From CAUYUA01 sp963575675 (lineage in GTDB: Bacteria > Pseudomonadota > Alphaproteobacteria > Azospirillales > Azospirillaceae), in NCBI GenBank assembly GCA_963575675.1, contig CAUYUA010000229.1, positions 1-28,430 on the forward strand: DNA of 28,430 nt, written 5' to 3'. This document shows positions 7,532 through 16,459 of the stretch, piece after piece; positions within the stretch are counted from its first letter, which is position 1, and every line of letters begins with the position of its first letter. The translations under genes and the position numbers were made by a program. The notes under the pieces were generated by a model. The model was given only the letters and a program-made list of their open reading frames with translations, did no database searches and was not told the DNA's origin.

Positions 7532-9186
7532 CCGTCTGGAGACTTTTTTGTGTTTTTAAGCTTCCAGTTCCAGGGAAGAAGTTCGGGCAAGCGGTTGGCC
7601 GGAAAGCCTCCGACCATCTGCCTCAAGACATCCGTAAGCCAAGCGAAAGGTTCGACGTCGTTGAGTTTGGCCGTTTCAATGAGCGAAGCGATAAGGGCCC
7701 AATTCCGGCCACCGGCGTCGCTCCCTGCAAAGAGAGCGTTCTTGGCTGTAAGTTTTTGCGGTCGCATGCCGCGTTCAACCGTGTTGGTGTCCATTTCAAC
7801 ACGGCCGTCTTCAAGAAAAACGCACAATCCGTTCCAGTGATTTATAGTATAACGAATGGCTTTGGCGAGTTCGGTTTTTTGGGAGATTTCACCCAGTTTC
7901 TCCATCAACCAATTTTTTAGATCATCCACCAAAGGTTTAGAGCGCACCTGACGAACAGCGCGACGTACTTCTGAGGTTTGACCGCGAATAGTATCTTCAA
8001 CGGCGTACAGCATTGCAATACGCTGTAAAACCTCCAGAGCAATCGGCGATTGATTCGCCTTGTGGATGTCGAAGAATTTGCGTCTTGTATGCGTCCAACA
8101 AAAGGATAGTACAATGTTTTTCTCGGATATTTTGTTTGCTTTAGCGATTGTCTTGTAGGCGGCGTAGCCGTCGACTTGAAGAACTCCGGAGAAATTTGTC
8201 AAATGCTCCGCTGGGTGCTTTCCTTTCCGATTTTCGGAATAAAAATAGACAATGGCCGGAGGCAATTCGCCTTTCCAGGGGCGGTCATCACGAACATACG
8301 CCCAAAGACGGCCGGTTTTGGTTTTGCCTTGGCCGGGATCAAGGACCGGAACGGTCGTATCGTCTGCGAATACTTTACGAGAGGACAGAACCTCCTTGCT
8401 CAGCAATTGATGCATCGGCTTCAGCCACCAAGAGGCTCGTCCGACCCATTGGCTCAAAGTAGAGCGGTCCAGTGCAACGCCTTGTCGAGCGTAGATAACG
8501 GCTTGCCGATACAAAGGCAGGTGGTCGGCATACTTGCTGATCAAGACATGTGCGATCAAAGCTTCCGTCGCCATGCCGCCGTCGATCGGCCGCTCGGGCG
8601 CGGGCTCCTGAACGACGGCTTGTTCACAGCCACGGCATCCATAACGAGGGCGGCGGATGACTTTGACCTTAAACTGAGCCGGAACGACGTCGAGCTGCTC
8701 GGAGACGTCCTCGCCGATAACGTGCATATTGCCGCCGCAACAGGGGCAGCTCTTGTCTTTGGGCTCGATCACCACTTCTTCGCGGGGCAAATGCTTGGGA
8801 AGAGCCCCTCGATTACGTTGGGGAGCAGGGCGTTCAGAGCGAGGCGGCCGGTCGGGTTTATCGCCCTTTTTCTGTTCCAACGCCGCAGAGGCTTCAGCTT
8901 GGGCTTGTTCAGTATCTTCAAGAGCAAGTTGAAGTTGATTGGGATCAATCTTCTCAGAGCGCCGACCGAACATAGCGCGTTGAAATTGAGCAACCAATCG
9001 TTGAAGTTTCTCGATTTCTTCGATGTAATTATCGCGCTCTATCTGTATAGCCTGGCGTTCCATGCTGAGTTCGTTCAGCATGGTTATAAGGCTATTTCTA
9101 TCAAGCGCGTCGAAGTCTGGAGATGAATTCATGCGATTGATTATAGATAATTTTTTCATCAAAGCAAGAAAAACTTCAACATACAC
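7453..9186 (-). CDS. tnpC: IS66 TnpC transposase, copy 1, with a 25-residue C-terminal extension from IS256
   Basis: Identical to the copy 2 transposase up to ...KKSPDG (552 residues). There the IS256-family insertion removed the stop codon, and the frame runs 25 codons into the inserted element (ending GSLPRFEV). Catalytic and zinc-type residues are intact (see copy 2), so the protein could still work if expressed. However, tnpA is absent and tnpB is truncated in this copy, so transposition would need proteins from copy 2. The GTG at 9186 overlaps the end of the tnpB frame; ATG at 9159 is an alternative start. Confidence 0.85.
   Translation of the reverse strand: MYVEVFLALMKKLSIINRMNSSPDFDALDRNSLITMLNELSMERQAIQIERDNYIEEIEKLQRLVAQFQRAMFGRRSEKIDPNQLQLALEDTEQAQAEASAALEQKKGDKPDRPPRSERPAPQRNRGALPKHLPREEVVIEPKDKSCPCCGGNMHVIGEDVSEQLDVVPAQFKVKVIRRPRYGCRGCEQAVVQEPAPERPIDGGMATEALIAHVLISKYADHLPLYRQAVIYARQGVALDRSTLSQWVGRASWWLKPMHQLLSKEVLSSRKVFADDTTVPVLDPGQGKTKTGRLWAYVRDDRPWKGELPPAIVYFYSENRKGKHPAEHLTNFSGVLQVDGYAAYKTIAKANKISEKNIVLSFCWTHTRRKFFDIHKANQSPIALEVLQRIAMLYAVEDTIRGQTSEVRRAVRQVRSKPLVDDLKNWLMEKLGEISQKTELAKAIRYTINHWNGLCVFLEDGRVEMDTNTVERGMRPQKLTAKNALFAGSDAGGRNWALIASLIETAKLNDVEPFAWLTDVLRQMVGGFPANRLPELLPWNWKLKNTKKSPDGLVQHGFCKFLSLGFPWVGSLPRFEV
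7532..7539. repeat. Target site duplication of the IS256-family element, right
   Basis: CCGTCTGG, a direct repeat of 6116-6123. Confidence 0.93.
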
Positions 9187-9628
9187 GCAGCGGCGTTTTT
9201 ATTGTAATTGGCTTTACTCTTGACCAATCCAACCCTTCAAGCAACATACTCAACTGTGCCGCGCTTAAGGTCACAACGCCGTCGCGAACCGGCGGCCACT
9301 CAAAACGCCCTTGTTCCAACCGCTTTTGGTACAACCAAAGACCCGTTCCGTCCCAACCCAAGATTTTAATTCGATCGGCGCGCCGGCAACGAAATATGAA
9401 TAAGTCGCCACAAAAAGGATTGGCTTTAAGAGCTTGCTGAACCAAGCTGGCCAATCCGTCGTAAGCGTTCTCCTGTTCCCACCTTGTCAAACGCCATTTG
9501 ATAGGCGAGACTTTGCCTCGCGCGCACGATAGGCAGAAATGAGGGGAATGGGAAAAGAGGGTGGCTTGTGCGACTTTTGCGCATACGATGGTATAGCCGA
9601 GGCGAATAGCTCGGACCGGACGTCGCAT
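9176..9628 (-). pseudogene. tnpB: Truncated IS66 tnpB of copy 1, fused in frame to the tail of copy 2
   Basis: From 9460 down to 9176 the frame encodes TnpB from residue D24 to the C-terminus (DGLASLVQQALKANPF... to TPLRVC), identical to copy 2. The first 23 residues, including VVATKPVDFRRG, are gone. Upstream of 9460 the same frame continues by chance into the non-coding tail of copy 2, giving a 150-codon hybrid with a 56-codon foreign N-terminus starting MRRPVRAIRLGYTIV. Loss of the conserved N-terminus suggests a dead gene; the hybrid might be translated if transcription from copy 2 reads through. Confidence 0.75.
9461..9483 (+). repeat. Terminal inverted repeat, IS66 copy 2, tnpC-side end
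   Basis: Identical to 5920-5942. It abuts tnpB of copy 1 without any spacer. Confidence 0.9.
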
Positions 9629-9652
9629 AGATTGTCGGTTTACGGGATGGCC

Positions 9653-11311
9653 CTATCCGTCTGGAGACTTTTTTGTGTTTTTAAGCTTCCAGTTCCAGGG
9701 AAGAAGTTCGGGCAAGCGGTTGGCCGGAAAGCCTCCGACCATCTGCCTCAAGACATCCGTAAGCCAAGCGAAAGGTTCGACGTCGTTGAGTTTGGCCGTT
9801 TCAATGAGCGAAGCGATAAGGGCCCAATTCCGGCCACCGGCGTCGCTCCCTGCAAAGAGAGCGTTCTTGGCTGTAAGTTTTTGCGGTCGCATGCCGCGTT
9901 CAACCGTGTTGGTGTCCATTTCAACACGGCCGTCTTCAAGAAAAACGCACAATCCGTTCCAGTGATTTATAGTATAACGAATGGCTTTGGCGAGTTCGGT
10001 TTTTTGGGAGATTTCACCCAGTTTCTCCATCAACCAATTTTTTAGATCATCCACCAAAGGTTTAGAGCGCACCTGACGAACAGCGCGACGTACTTCTGAG
10101 GTTTGACCGCGAATAGTATCTTCAACGGCGTACAGCATTGCAATACGCTGTAAAACCTCCAGAGCAATCGGCGATTGATTCGCCTTGTGGATGTCGAAGA
10201 ATTTGCGTCTTGTATGCGTCCAACAAAAGGATAGTACAATGTTTTTCTCGGATATTTTGTTTGCTTTAGCGATTGTCTTGTAGGCGGCGTAGCCGTCGAC
10301 TTGAAGAACTCCGGAGAAATTTGTCAAATGCTCCGCTGGGTGCTTTCCTTTCCGATTTTCGGAATAAAAATAGACAATGGCCGGAGGCAATTCGCCTTTC
10401 CAGGGGCGGTCATCACGAACATACGCCCAAAGACGGCCGGTTTTGGTTTTGCCTTGGCCGGGATCAAGGACCGGAACGGTCGTATCGTCTGCGAATACTT
10501 TACGAGAGGACAGAACCTCCTTGCTCAGCAATTGATGCATCGGCTTCAGCCACCAAGAGGCTCGTCCGACCCATTGGCTCAAAGTAGAGCGGTCCAGTGC
10601 AACGCCTTGTCGAGCGTAGATAACGGCTTGCCGATACAAAGGCAGGTGGTCGGCATACTTGCTGATCAAGACATGTGCGATCAAAGCTTCCGTCGCCATG
10701 CCGCCGTCGATCGGCCGCTCGGGCGCGGGCTCCTGAACGACGGCTTGTTCACAGCCACGGCATCCATAACGAGGGCGGCGGATGACTTTGACCTTAAACT
10801 GAGCCGGAACGACGTCGAGCTGCTCGGAGACGTCCTCGCCGATAACGTGCATATTGCCGCCGCAACAGGGGCAGCTCTTGTCTTTGGGCTCGATCACCAC
10901 TTCTTCGCGGGGCAAATGCTTGGGAAGAGCCCCTCGATTACGTTGGGGAGCAGGGCGTTCAGAGCGAGGCGGCCGGTCGGGTTTATCGCCCTTTTTCTGT
11001 TCCAACGCCGCAGAGGCTTCAGCTTGGGCTTGTTCAGTATCTTCAAGAGCAAGTTGAAGTTGATTGGGATCAATCTTCTCAGAGCGCCGACCGAACATAG
11101 CGCGTTGAAATTGAGCAACCAATCGTTGAAGTTTCTCGATTTCTTCGATGTAATTATCGCGCTCTATCTGTATAGCCTGGCGTTCCATGCTGAGTTCGTT
11201 CAGCATGGTTATAAGGCTATTTCTATCAAGCGCGTCGAAGTCTGGAGATGAATTCATGCGATTGATTATAGATAATTTTTTCATCAAAGCAAGAAAAACT
11301 TCAACATACAC
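9653..11311 (-). CDS. tnpC: IS66 TnpC transposase, copy 2 (intact)
   Basis: 552 residues if started at the GTG 11311, which overlaps the tnpB stop by 11 nt; ATG 11284 (MKKLSII) and ATG 11257 (MNSSPDF) are alternatives, and none has a clear Shine-Dalgarno, consistent with translational coupling. Domains in order: a coiled-coil/leucine-rich segment (about 33-75), an IS66 N-terminal Gln/Glu-rich linker, a zinc-finger-like region with C147/C150 and C184/C187, then the DDE core with D275 or D276 (VFADDTTVPVL), D339 (GVLQVDGYAAYK), a CWTHTRRKF motif and E471 (NTVERGMRPQKL). The short C-terminal piece ends LLPWNWKLKN. Identical to copy 1 as far as compared. Confidence 0.95.
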   Translation of the reverse strand: MYVEVFLALMKKLSIINRMNSSPDFDALDRNSLITMLNELSMERQAIQIERDNYIEEIEKLQRLVAQFQRAMFGRRSEKIDPNQLQLALEDTEQAQAEASAALEQKKGDKPDRPPRSERPAPQRNRGALPKHLPREEVVIEPKDKSCPCCGGNMHVIGEDVSEQLDVVPAQFKVKVIRRPRYGCRGCEQAVVQEPAPERPIDGGMATEALIAHVLISKYADHLPLYRQAVIYARQGVALDRSTLSQWVGRASWWLKPMHQLLSKEVLSSRKVFADDTTVPVLDPGQGKTKTGRLWAYVRDDRPWKGELPPAIVYFYSENRKGKHPAEHLTNFSGVLQVDGYAAYKTIAKANKISEKNIVLSFCWTHTRRKFFDIHKANQSPIALEVLQRIAMLYAVEDTIRGQTSEVRRAVRQVRSKPLVDDLKNWLMEKLGEISQKTELAKAIRYTINHWNGLCVFLEDGRVEMDTNTVERGMRPQKLTAKNALFAGSDAGGRNWALIASLIETAKLNDVEPFAWLTDVLRQMVGGFPANRLPELLPWNWKLKNTKKSPDG

Positions 11312-11654
11312 GCAGCGGCGTTTTTATTGTAATTGGCTTTACTCTTGACCAATCCAACCCTTCAAGCAACATACTCAACTGTGCCGCGCTTAAGGTCACA
11401 ACGCCGTCGCGAACCGGCGGCCACTCAAAACGCCCTTGTTCCAACCGCTTTTGGTACAACCAAAGACCCGTTCCGTCCCAACCCAAGATTTTAATTCGAT
11501 CGGCGCGCCGGCAACGAAATATGAATAAGTCGCCACAAAAAGGATTGGCTTTAAGAGCTTGCTGAACCAAGCTGGCCAATCCGTCAATCCCGCGACGAAA
11601 ATCAACCGGCTTTGTCGCCACCACGATCTTGGCTCCGGACGGGGCCGAGATCAT
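11301..11654 (-). CDS. tnpB: IS66 accessory protein TnpB
   Basis: 117 residues, normal length. It has the conserved VVATKPVDFRRGIDGLASLV start, DLFIFRCRRADRIKILGWDG, and GLWLYQKRLEQGRFEWP. Required with TnpA and TnpC for transposition in studied IS66 elements; its biochemical role is unclear. Its ATG overlaps the tnpA stop (ATGA), with CGGAGG just upstream inside tnpA, and its own end overlaps tnpC, so the three genes are translationally linked. Confidence 0.95.
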   Translation of the reverse strand: MISAPSGAKIVVATKPVDFRRGIDGLASLVQQALKANPFCGDLFIFRCRRADRIKILGWDGTGLWLYQKRLEQGRFEWPPVRDGVVTLSAAQLSMLLEGLDWSRVKPITIKTPLRVC

Positions 11655-12091
11655 TTTAGCCTCCGAACGGCGTCAAGGACGTGACGGAGATTGACGACAT
11701 CGACTTGTCCGCCGACACGGACGACAACATCGCCGATCGCAACCTCAATCGTTCCGGCCTTGTTCGCTGTCTCCGATCTCAAGTCGTCGAAGACAACCAC
11801 CGGCGCAAAACTTTGCGTCTGGTCGTCTCGCTTCTCCTCGGTGCGAAACTGCCGACGCCAACTAAAAAGCTGACTGGCATAAAGACCGTACCCTCGAGCT
11901 ATTTCCGAAACGTTGATGCCTGGCGCAAGCGTCTCAGATACGATCCGGGCCTTTTCTTCAGACGTCCACCGACGACGACGACCTACACCTGTAATAATCT
12001 CAACCCGTTGGATAGTGTCCGGTTGACGGCAATTGCCGGAACTATCTGTATAACTAACATTATAACCAGGCTTATCACTAATATTATCCAT
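11651..12091 (-). CDS. tnpA: IS66 accessory protein TnpA
   Basis: 146 residues with a helix-turn-helix: RRRRWTSEEKARIVSETL, then GINVSEIARGYGLYASQLFSW, the usual IS3/IS66-type N-terminal DNA-binding domain. The C-terminal part (IEVAIGDVVVRVGGQVD, then LRHVLDAVRRLK) matches the family end. Start at ATG 12091 with GGAGG 9 nt upstream; that site is partly buried in a hairpin (12095-12121). First gene of the element, 82 nt from its tip. Copy 1 lacks this gene. Confidence 0.93.
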   Translation of the reverse strand: MDNISDKPGYNVSYTDSSGNCRQPDTIQRVEIITGVGRRRRWTSEEKARIVSETLAPGINVSEIARGYGLYASQLFSWRRQFRTEEKRDDQTQSFAPVVVFDDLRSETANKAGTIEVAIGDVVVRVGGQVDVVNLRHVLDAVRRLK

Positions 12092-12094
12092 TGG

Positions 12095-12121
12095 GGCTGA
12101 CCTCCATGCTTTAGGTCAGCC
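12095..12121 (-). promoter_or_regulatory. Hairpin covering the tnpA ribosome-binding site
   Basis: On the minus strand GGCTGACCT pairs perfectly with AGGTCAGCC (9 bp, 9-nt loop). The GGAGG that serves tnpA spans loop and stem (three bases in the stem). In an RNA that enters from outside the element the stem would hide the site. An internal promoter starting inside the left arm would not form it, as known for IS10 and IS50. The regulatory role is inferred. Confidence 0.6.
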
Positions 12122-12150
12122 ATTATTTCATCCGATAGTTAGCATAACAA

Positions 12151-12173
12151 TGTGGGGGCGGGAGAACGCTTAC
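12151..12173 (-). repeat. Terminal inverted repeat, IS66 copy 2, tnpA-side end
   Basis: Read on the minus strand GTAAGCGTTCTCC-CGCCCCCACA; 19 of 23 positions match the opposite end. Confidence 0.9.
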
Positions 12174-12192
12174 GCCGATTATAGAATCGGCG
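12173..12192 (+). terminator. 8-bp hairpin abutting the IS66 tip
   Basis: CGCCGATT (12173-12180), loop ATAG, AATCGGCG (12185-12192), then TTTT. The first base of the stem is the last base of the IS. It could be the remains of a terminator into which the element inserted, or simply stop read-out from the element. Apart from this and the groEL terminator, 12174-12332 holds nothing recognisable. Confidence 0.45.
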
Positions 12193-12284
12193 TTTTCCGT
12201 GCGTTGTTGTGTCTTTCTCTCAGTGTGTCGGCGTCAATGATGTGGCTCGGAGCGTCACCGGAACCACAATCCACAACAAAAAAA

Positions 12285-12312
12285 GCGGCCCCTTTCGGAG
12301 CCGCCTTTTTTT
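12285..12312. terminator. Rho-independent terminator of groESL
   Basis: Stem GCGGCCCC (12285-12292) with GGAGCCGC (12297-12304), one wobble pair, TTTC/GAAA tetraloop. It is flanked by seven A (12278-12284) and seven T (12306-12312), so it works for either strand. Lies 21 nt past the groEL stop. Confidence 0.9.
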
Positions 12313-12332
12313 AAACACGAAGAACGGATGGA

Positions 12333-13985
<1,653 letters not shown>

Positions 13986-14066
13986 TGTATTTTCCTATTA
14001 TCTTCTTCTAGGCGTAAAACCGCGTTTCCACGGCATATTCAGCATTACGAGTTTCGAAGGCGAAAA

Positions 14067-14357
14067 TTACGCCTCAACGATGCCCATAATGTCGCTTTCT
14101 TTCATGATCAGGAACTCTTGGCCATCCAATTTGACCTCGGTGCCGGACCACTTGCCGAACAGAACGCGATTGCCCGCTTTCACATCGAGCGGCTGAATTT
14201 TGCCGTTCTCGTCACGGGCGCCCGGTCCAACAGCAATCACTTCACCTTCCATCGGCTTCTCTTTGGCGGTGTCAGGGATGATGATGCCACCCTTGGTCTT
14301 CTGATCCGACTCAAGACGCCGAACAACGACGCGATCATGCAGCGGACGGAACTTCAT
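14067..14357 (-). CDS. groES: 10-kDa co-chaperonin GroES
   Basis: 96 residues from ATG 14357, chosen because of the canonical MKFRPLHDRVVVRR start and an AGGAGGT 5 nt upstream; a frame extension to 14432 would run through the CIRCE operator. The mobile loop region (ESDQKTKGGIIIPDTAKEKP) and VLFGKWSGTEVKLDG are typical. It caps GroEL rings. First gene of the operon. Confidence 0.98.
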   Translation of the reverse strand: MKFRPLHDRVVVRRLESDQKTKGGIIIPDTAKEKPMEGEVIAVGPGARDENGKIQPLDVKAGNRVLFGKWSGTEVKLDGQEFLIMKESDIMGIVEA

Positions 14358-14425
14358 TAACGACCTCCTGTTGAGACAGACAATTTTTTTGGTTGTCTGT
14401 GGTGATAATTTCGTGTCCGGGCCTG

Positions 14426-14452
14426 TTAGCACTTACGCCCGGCGAGTGCTAA
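14426..14452. promoter_or_regulatory. CIRCE operator (HrcA binding site) upstream of groESL
   Basis: TTAGCACTT, a 9-bp spacer, GAGTGCTAA: matches the CIRCE consensus (TTAGCACTC-N9-GAGTGCTAA) at 17 of 18 positions. It sits 69 bp upstream of the groES start. Heat-shock repression by HrcA is well established for this site. Confidence 0.95.
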
Positions 14453-14453
14453 T

Positions 14454-14482
14454 GACCTAATGTCTTTTCGCGGCTCTTTCAA
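14454..14482 (-). promoter_or_regulatory. Possible groESL promoter
   Basis: On the minus strand TTGAAA (14477-14482) lies 17 bp before TAGGTC (14454-14459), just upstream of CIRCE. The -35 is good (and would also fit a sigma-32-type CTTGAAA), but the -10 is poor, so the assignment is tentative. Confidence 0.4.
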
Positions 14483-14561
14483 GGGTGGAGAGGCTAAAAA
14501 ATGATTTGTTTGAAAAAAAACTCGAAAAATCCGGAAGAAACCGGAACGGCGACATAAATTA

Positions 14562-14599
14562 AAAATTAAGGAGACCTGGAGACCGTGTTCCCAACAGCC
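14562..14599 (+). repeat. Dispersed intergenic repeat, copy R5 (first module only)
   Basis: AATTAAGGAGACCTGGAGAC followed by CGTGTTCCCAACAGCCC. It directly follows the lnt stop. On the minus strand it ends in TTAATTTTTAATT, so it may terminate lnt. Shorter and more diverged than the other copies. Confidence 0.5.
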
Positions 14600-16459
14600 C
14601 TAGTGACGACGCAACGCCATGATCGCCAGCGTTGCAAGCGCCAGCAATCCGGCAAAAATCATATCGCCAAAACGTGCGTAAACTGTTGGAGACAACGCAA
14701 GCGGCAAACCCGAATCGACAACGCCTCCAACGCCCAACTTCAATGAGGCGATAATTCGTCCATATCCATCAACAATTCCGGATATTCCCGTATTTGCCGC
14801 TCGAACCAACGGCAACCCCTCTTCCACCGCTCGCGTTTGCGTCATCGCAAAATGCTGATGCGGTCCCGCCGTTCGCCCATACCAGGCGTCATTGGTCACG
14901 CTTAACAGCCACTCGGGACGATCTCGAGAGTGCGTCACTTCTCCCGGAAAAATTCCTTCATAACAAATCAGCGGGCTTACCGCCGGAATCCCCGCAACTC
15001 GAATCGTGCGAGCCCCTGTTCCCGCAGAAAATTCCGCAGTTCCGGCCGCGATGCTGCTCACAGGCAGCCAAGAAGGAAGCCAACGTCGCAACGGCACATA
15101 CTCGCCAAACGGCACCAAGTGGAATTTATCATAAGTCTCCACCACCGCGCCGCTGCCGTCGATCATCACCAAGCTGTTCCAAAAATGTCGTCGCCGTTCG
15201 GCGTCAAAGGTCATGCGCGGCGCTCCCACCAAGTGCAAGCCGCCAGTCGGCGTTACCGAAGCAATCGCCATTCGTCGCGCGCCGTCCGCATCAAGGAAGG
15301 AAGAAACCGCTGTTTCCGGCCAAATGATCAATCGTCTCGAAGGTTCAGAGAAACGCTCACTTCCGTTTCCGGCGCCGAACTCCGGCTCGACAGCAGTCGC
15401 CCCGACGGCGGCCGATCCGACGGCGGCCGATCCGACGGTGGCCGACCCGACGGTGGCCGACCCAACTTCGGCGGCGGTTTGTGTGGCGGGCGCGGAAGGA
15501 CCACGCACGATCTGATCTCCCGGCGCCAAATATCCGGCCGCCAACTCCAAATGTCGCGAGAAAATAATATCGCGTTGAATAGGATCCCACTTATCGCTTT
15601 GAAGAATATTCGGTTGGATCAAGCGCAGGCGAACGCCTGGGGTCATGCCCTGGGCGATTCCCGTTTTGTTGGCGGAGGAAGGCAGAGGCGGAGCGTAGGT
15701 TAAGCGAATCGCTCCAAATCCGAAGATTGCGGCCAAGAAGACGGCGCCGCTCACAACAACCGTCCAAGCGGGTTTTCGTGGAACCGCAACCTCACCGAGC
15801 AACGTCAACAGTCCGGCACAGCAGACGGTCATCAAGCTCAGTCCGTAAATCCCTGTGATTGAAACGACTTGCAACACCTCGATGGTTCCGACCCAAGCGT
15901 GTCCCATCAGATTCCAGGGAAATCCCGTGAACAGATGCCCGCGTAGCCATTCGGTTGTCGTCCAAAAAACGGCGAAGGTCAAAATCCGCGCAATTCTCCA
16001 GCGCAAGAGGCGTGCGCCATTTGCGCGCTTCGCCGTCCAAGAGCGCGTCAATCGCCACGTCGCCCAGGTCGCAACGCCGGAGTACAGCGCTAGAACCGTC
16101 GGCGGTCCAAAAGCTGAAAACGGCAACAGCCACCAAAAGCGCTCCAGGTCCACGGTGAGAGCAAAGGAAATCCAATAGAGGCTCAGTAGAAAGAAACCGA
16201 AACCAAAGCCCCATCCAATTAAGAAGGCGCGTCGTCCTCTGTTCTGAGAATGCTCGAATGGGTCGTTTTTCTGATTTTCCTCCCAAGACGAGACATCATC
16301 CAACAGCCACAACAAAACCATGAAACACGGCGCTAAAACGGGCCATGCGCCAAGCGGCGGCATAGAGAGAGACGCAACGCCACCCGCAAGAATTGCAGCG
16401 CTCCAACAGCGCCATCCGTCTAATTGTGTGAAGAAGCGCTTTAGAGAGGACATTCGCAC
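14600..16459 (-). CDS. lnt: Apolipoprotein N-acyltransferase
   Basis: 619 residues, somewhat longer than the usual 500-550. The N-terminal half has several membrane segments (LAGGVASLSMPPLGAWPVLA, FLIGWGFGFGFFLLSLYWI and others). It is followed by a nitrilase-type periplasmic domain with the catalytic triad: Glu near 382 (LIIWPETAVSS), Lys near 443 (YDKFHLVPFGEYVP) and Cys near 498 (LICYEGIFPGE). It adds the third acyl chain to lipoproteins at the outer face of the inner membrane. The extra length is largely a low-complexity linker before the catalytic Glu, with SATVG/SAAVG repeats. I chose the GTG start at 16459, 9 nt after GGAGG; the ATG at 16453 is the alternative. The upstream MCP gene is on the same strand but repeat R6 separates them. 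Confidence 0.95.
   Translation of the reverse strand: MRMSSLKRFFTQLDGWRCWSAAILAGGVASLSMPPLGAWPVLAPCFMVLLWLLDDVSSWEENQKNDPFEHSQNRGRRAFLIGWGFGFGFFLLSLYWISFALTVDLERFWWLLPFSAFGPPTVLALYSGVATWATWRLTRSWTAKRANGARLLRWRIARILTFAVFWTTTEWLRGHLFTGFPWNLMGHAWVGTIEVLQVVSITGIYGLSLMTVCCAGLLTLLGEVAVPRKPAWTVVVSGAVFLAAIFGFGAIRLTYAPPLPSSANKTGIAQGMTPGVRLRLIQPNILQSDKWDPIQRDIIFSRHLELAAGYLAPGDQIVRGPSAPATQTAAEVGSATVGSATVGSAAVGSAAVGATAVEPEFGAGNGSERFSEPSRRLIIWPETAVSSFLDADGARRMAIASVTPTGGLHLVGAPRMTFDAERRRHFWNSLVMIDGSGAVVETYDKFHLVPFGEYVPLRRWLPSWLPVSSIAAGTAEFSAGTGARTIRVAGIPAVSPLICYEGIFPGEVTHSRDRPEWLLSVTNDAWYGRTAGPHQHFAMTQTRAVEEGLPLVRAANTGISGIVDGYGRIIASLKLGVGGVVDSGLPLALSPTVYARFGDMIFAGLLALATLAIMALRRH
15402..15461. repeat. 15-bp in-frame minisatellite within lnt
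   Basis: Four consecutive 15-bp units (CCGACGGCGGCCGAT twice, CCGACGGTGGCCGAC twice), with a degenerate unit on each side. On the coding strand they give pentapeptides SATVG/SAAVG. Unit length is a multiple of 3, so copy number can change without frameshift. Confidence 0.92.

Larger units (their letters stand above)
5920..9460 (-). mobile_element. IS66-family element copy 1, tnpA end deleted and interrupted by an IS256-family element
   Basis: Its terminal repeat starts at 5920 (GTAAGCGTTCTCC, then TGTTCCCACC), identical to the end at 9461. Apart from the inserted element (6124-7531 plus one 8-bp duplication), 5920-6123 and 7540-9460 match 9461-9664 and 9665-11585 in length (204 and 1921 bp) and, as far as I compared them, in sequence. 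So 2125 of 2713 bp remain. Missing are the outer end, tnpA and the first 23 codons of tnpB. The break is exactly where copy 2 begins. There is no matching target duplication between the left flank (GACAAAAC) and any outer flank. Confidence 0.9.
9461..12173 (-). mobile_element. IS66-family insertion sequence copy 2, complete (2713 bp)
   Basis: Bounded by inverted repeats GTAAGCGTTCTCC-TGTTCCCACC (9461, plus strand) and GTAAGCGTTCTCC-CGCCCCCACA (12173, minus strand), with 4 mismatches in 23. It has the standard gene order tnpA-tnpB-tnpC with overlapping junctions, plus about 190 bp of non-coding tail. IS66 elements normally make 8-bp target duplications, but the flanks here differ (AATCCGTC left, GCCGATTA right). 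The left flank is tnpB of copy 1, the right is intergenic sequence 3' of groEL. The element itself looks functional. Confidence 0.93.

Noticed and set aside
8176..11251. Two 316-codon plus-strand open frames (8176-9126, 10301-11251) inside the IS66 copies
   Set aside because: They are identical mirror frames of tnpC and duplicate only because the element is duplicated.
9453..12181. An 8-bp target duplication for IS66 copy 2
   Set aside because: Flanking octamers AATCCGTC and GCCGATTA do not match, nor does GACAAAAC left of copy 1.
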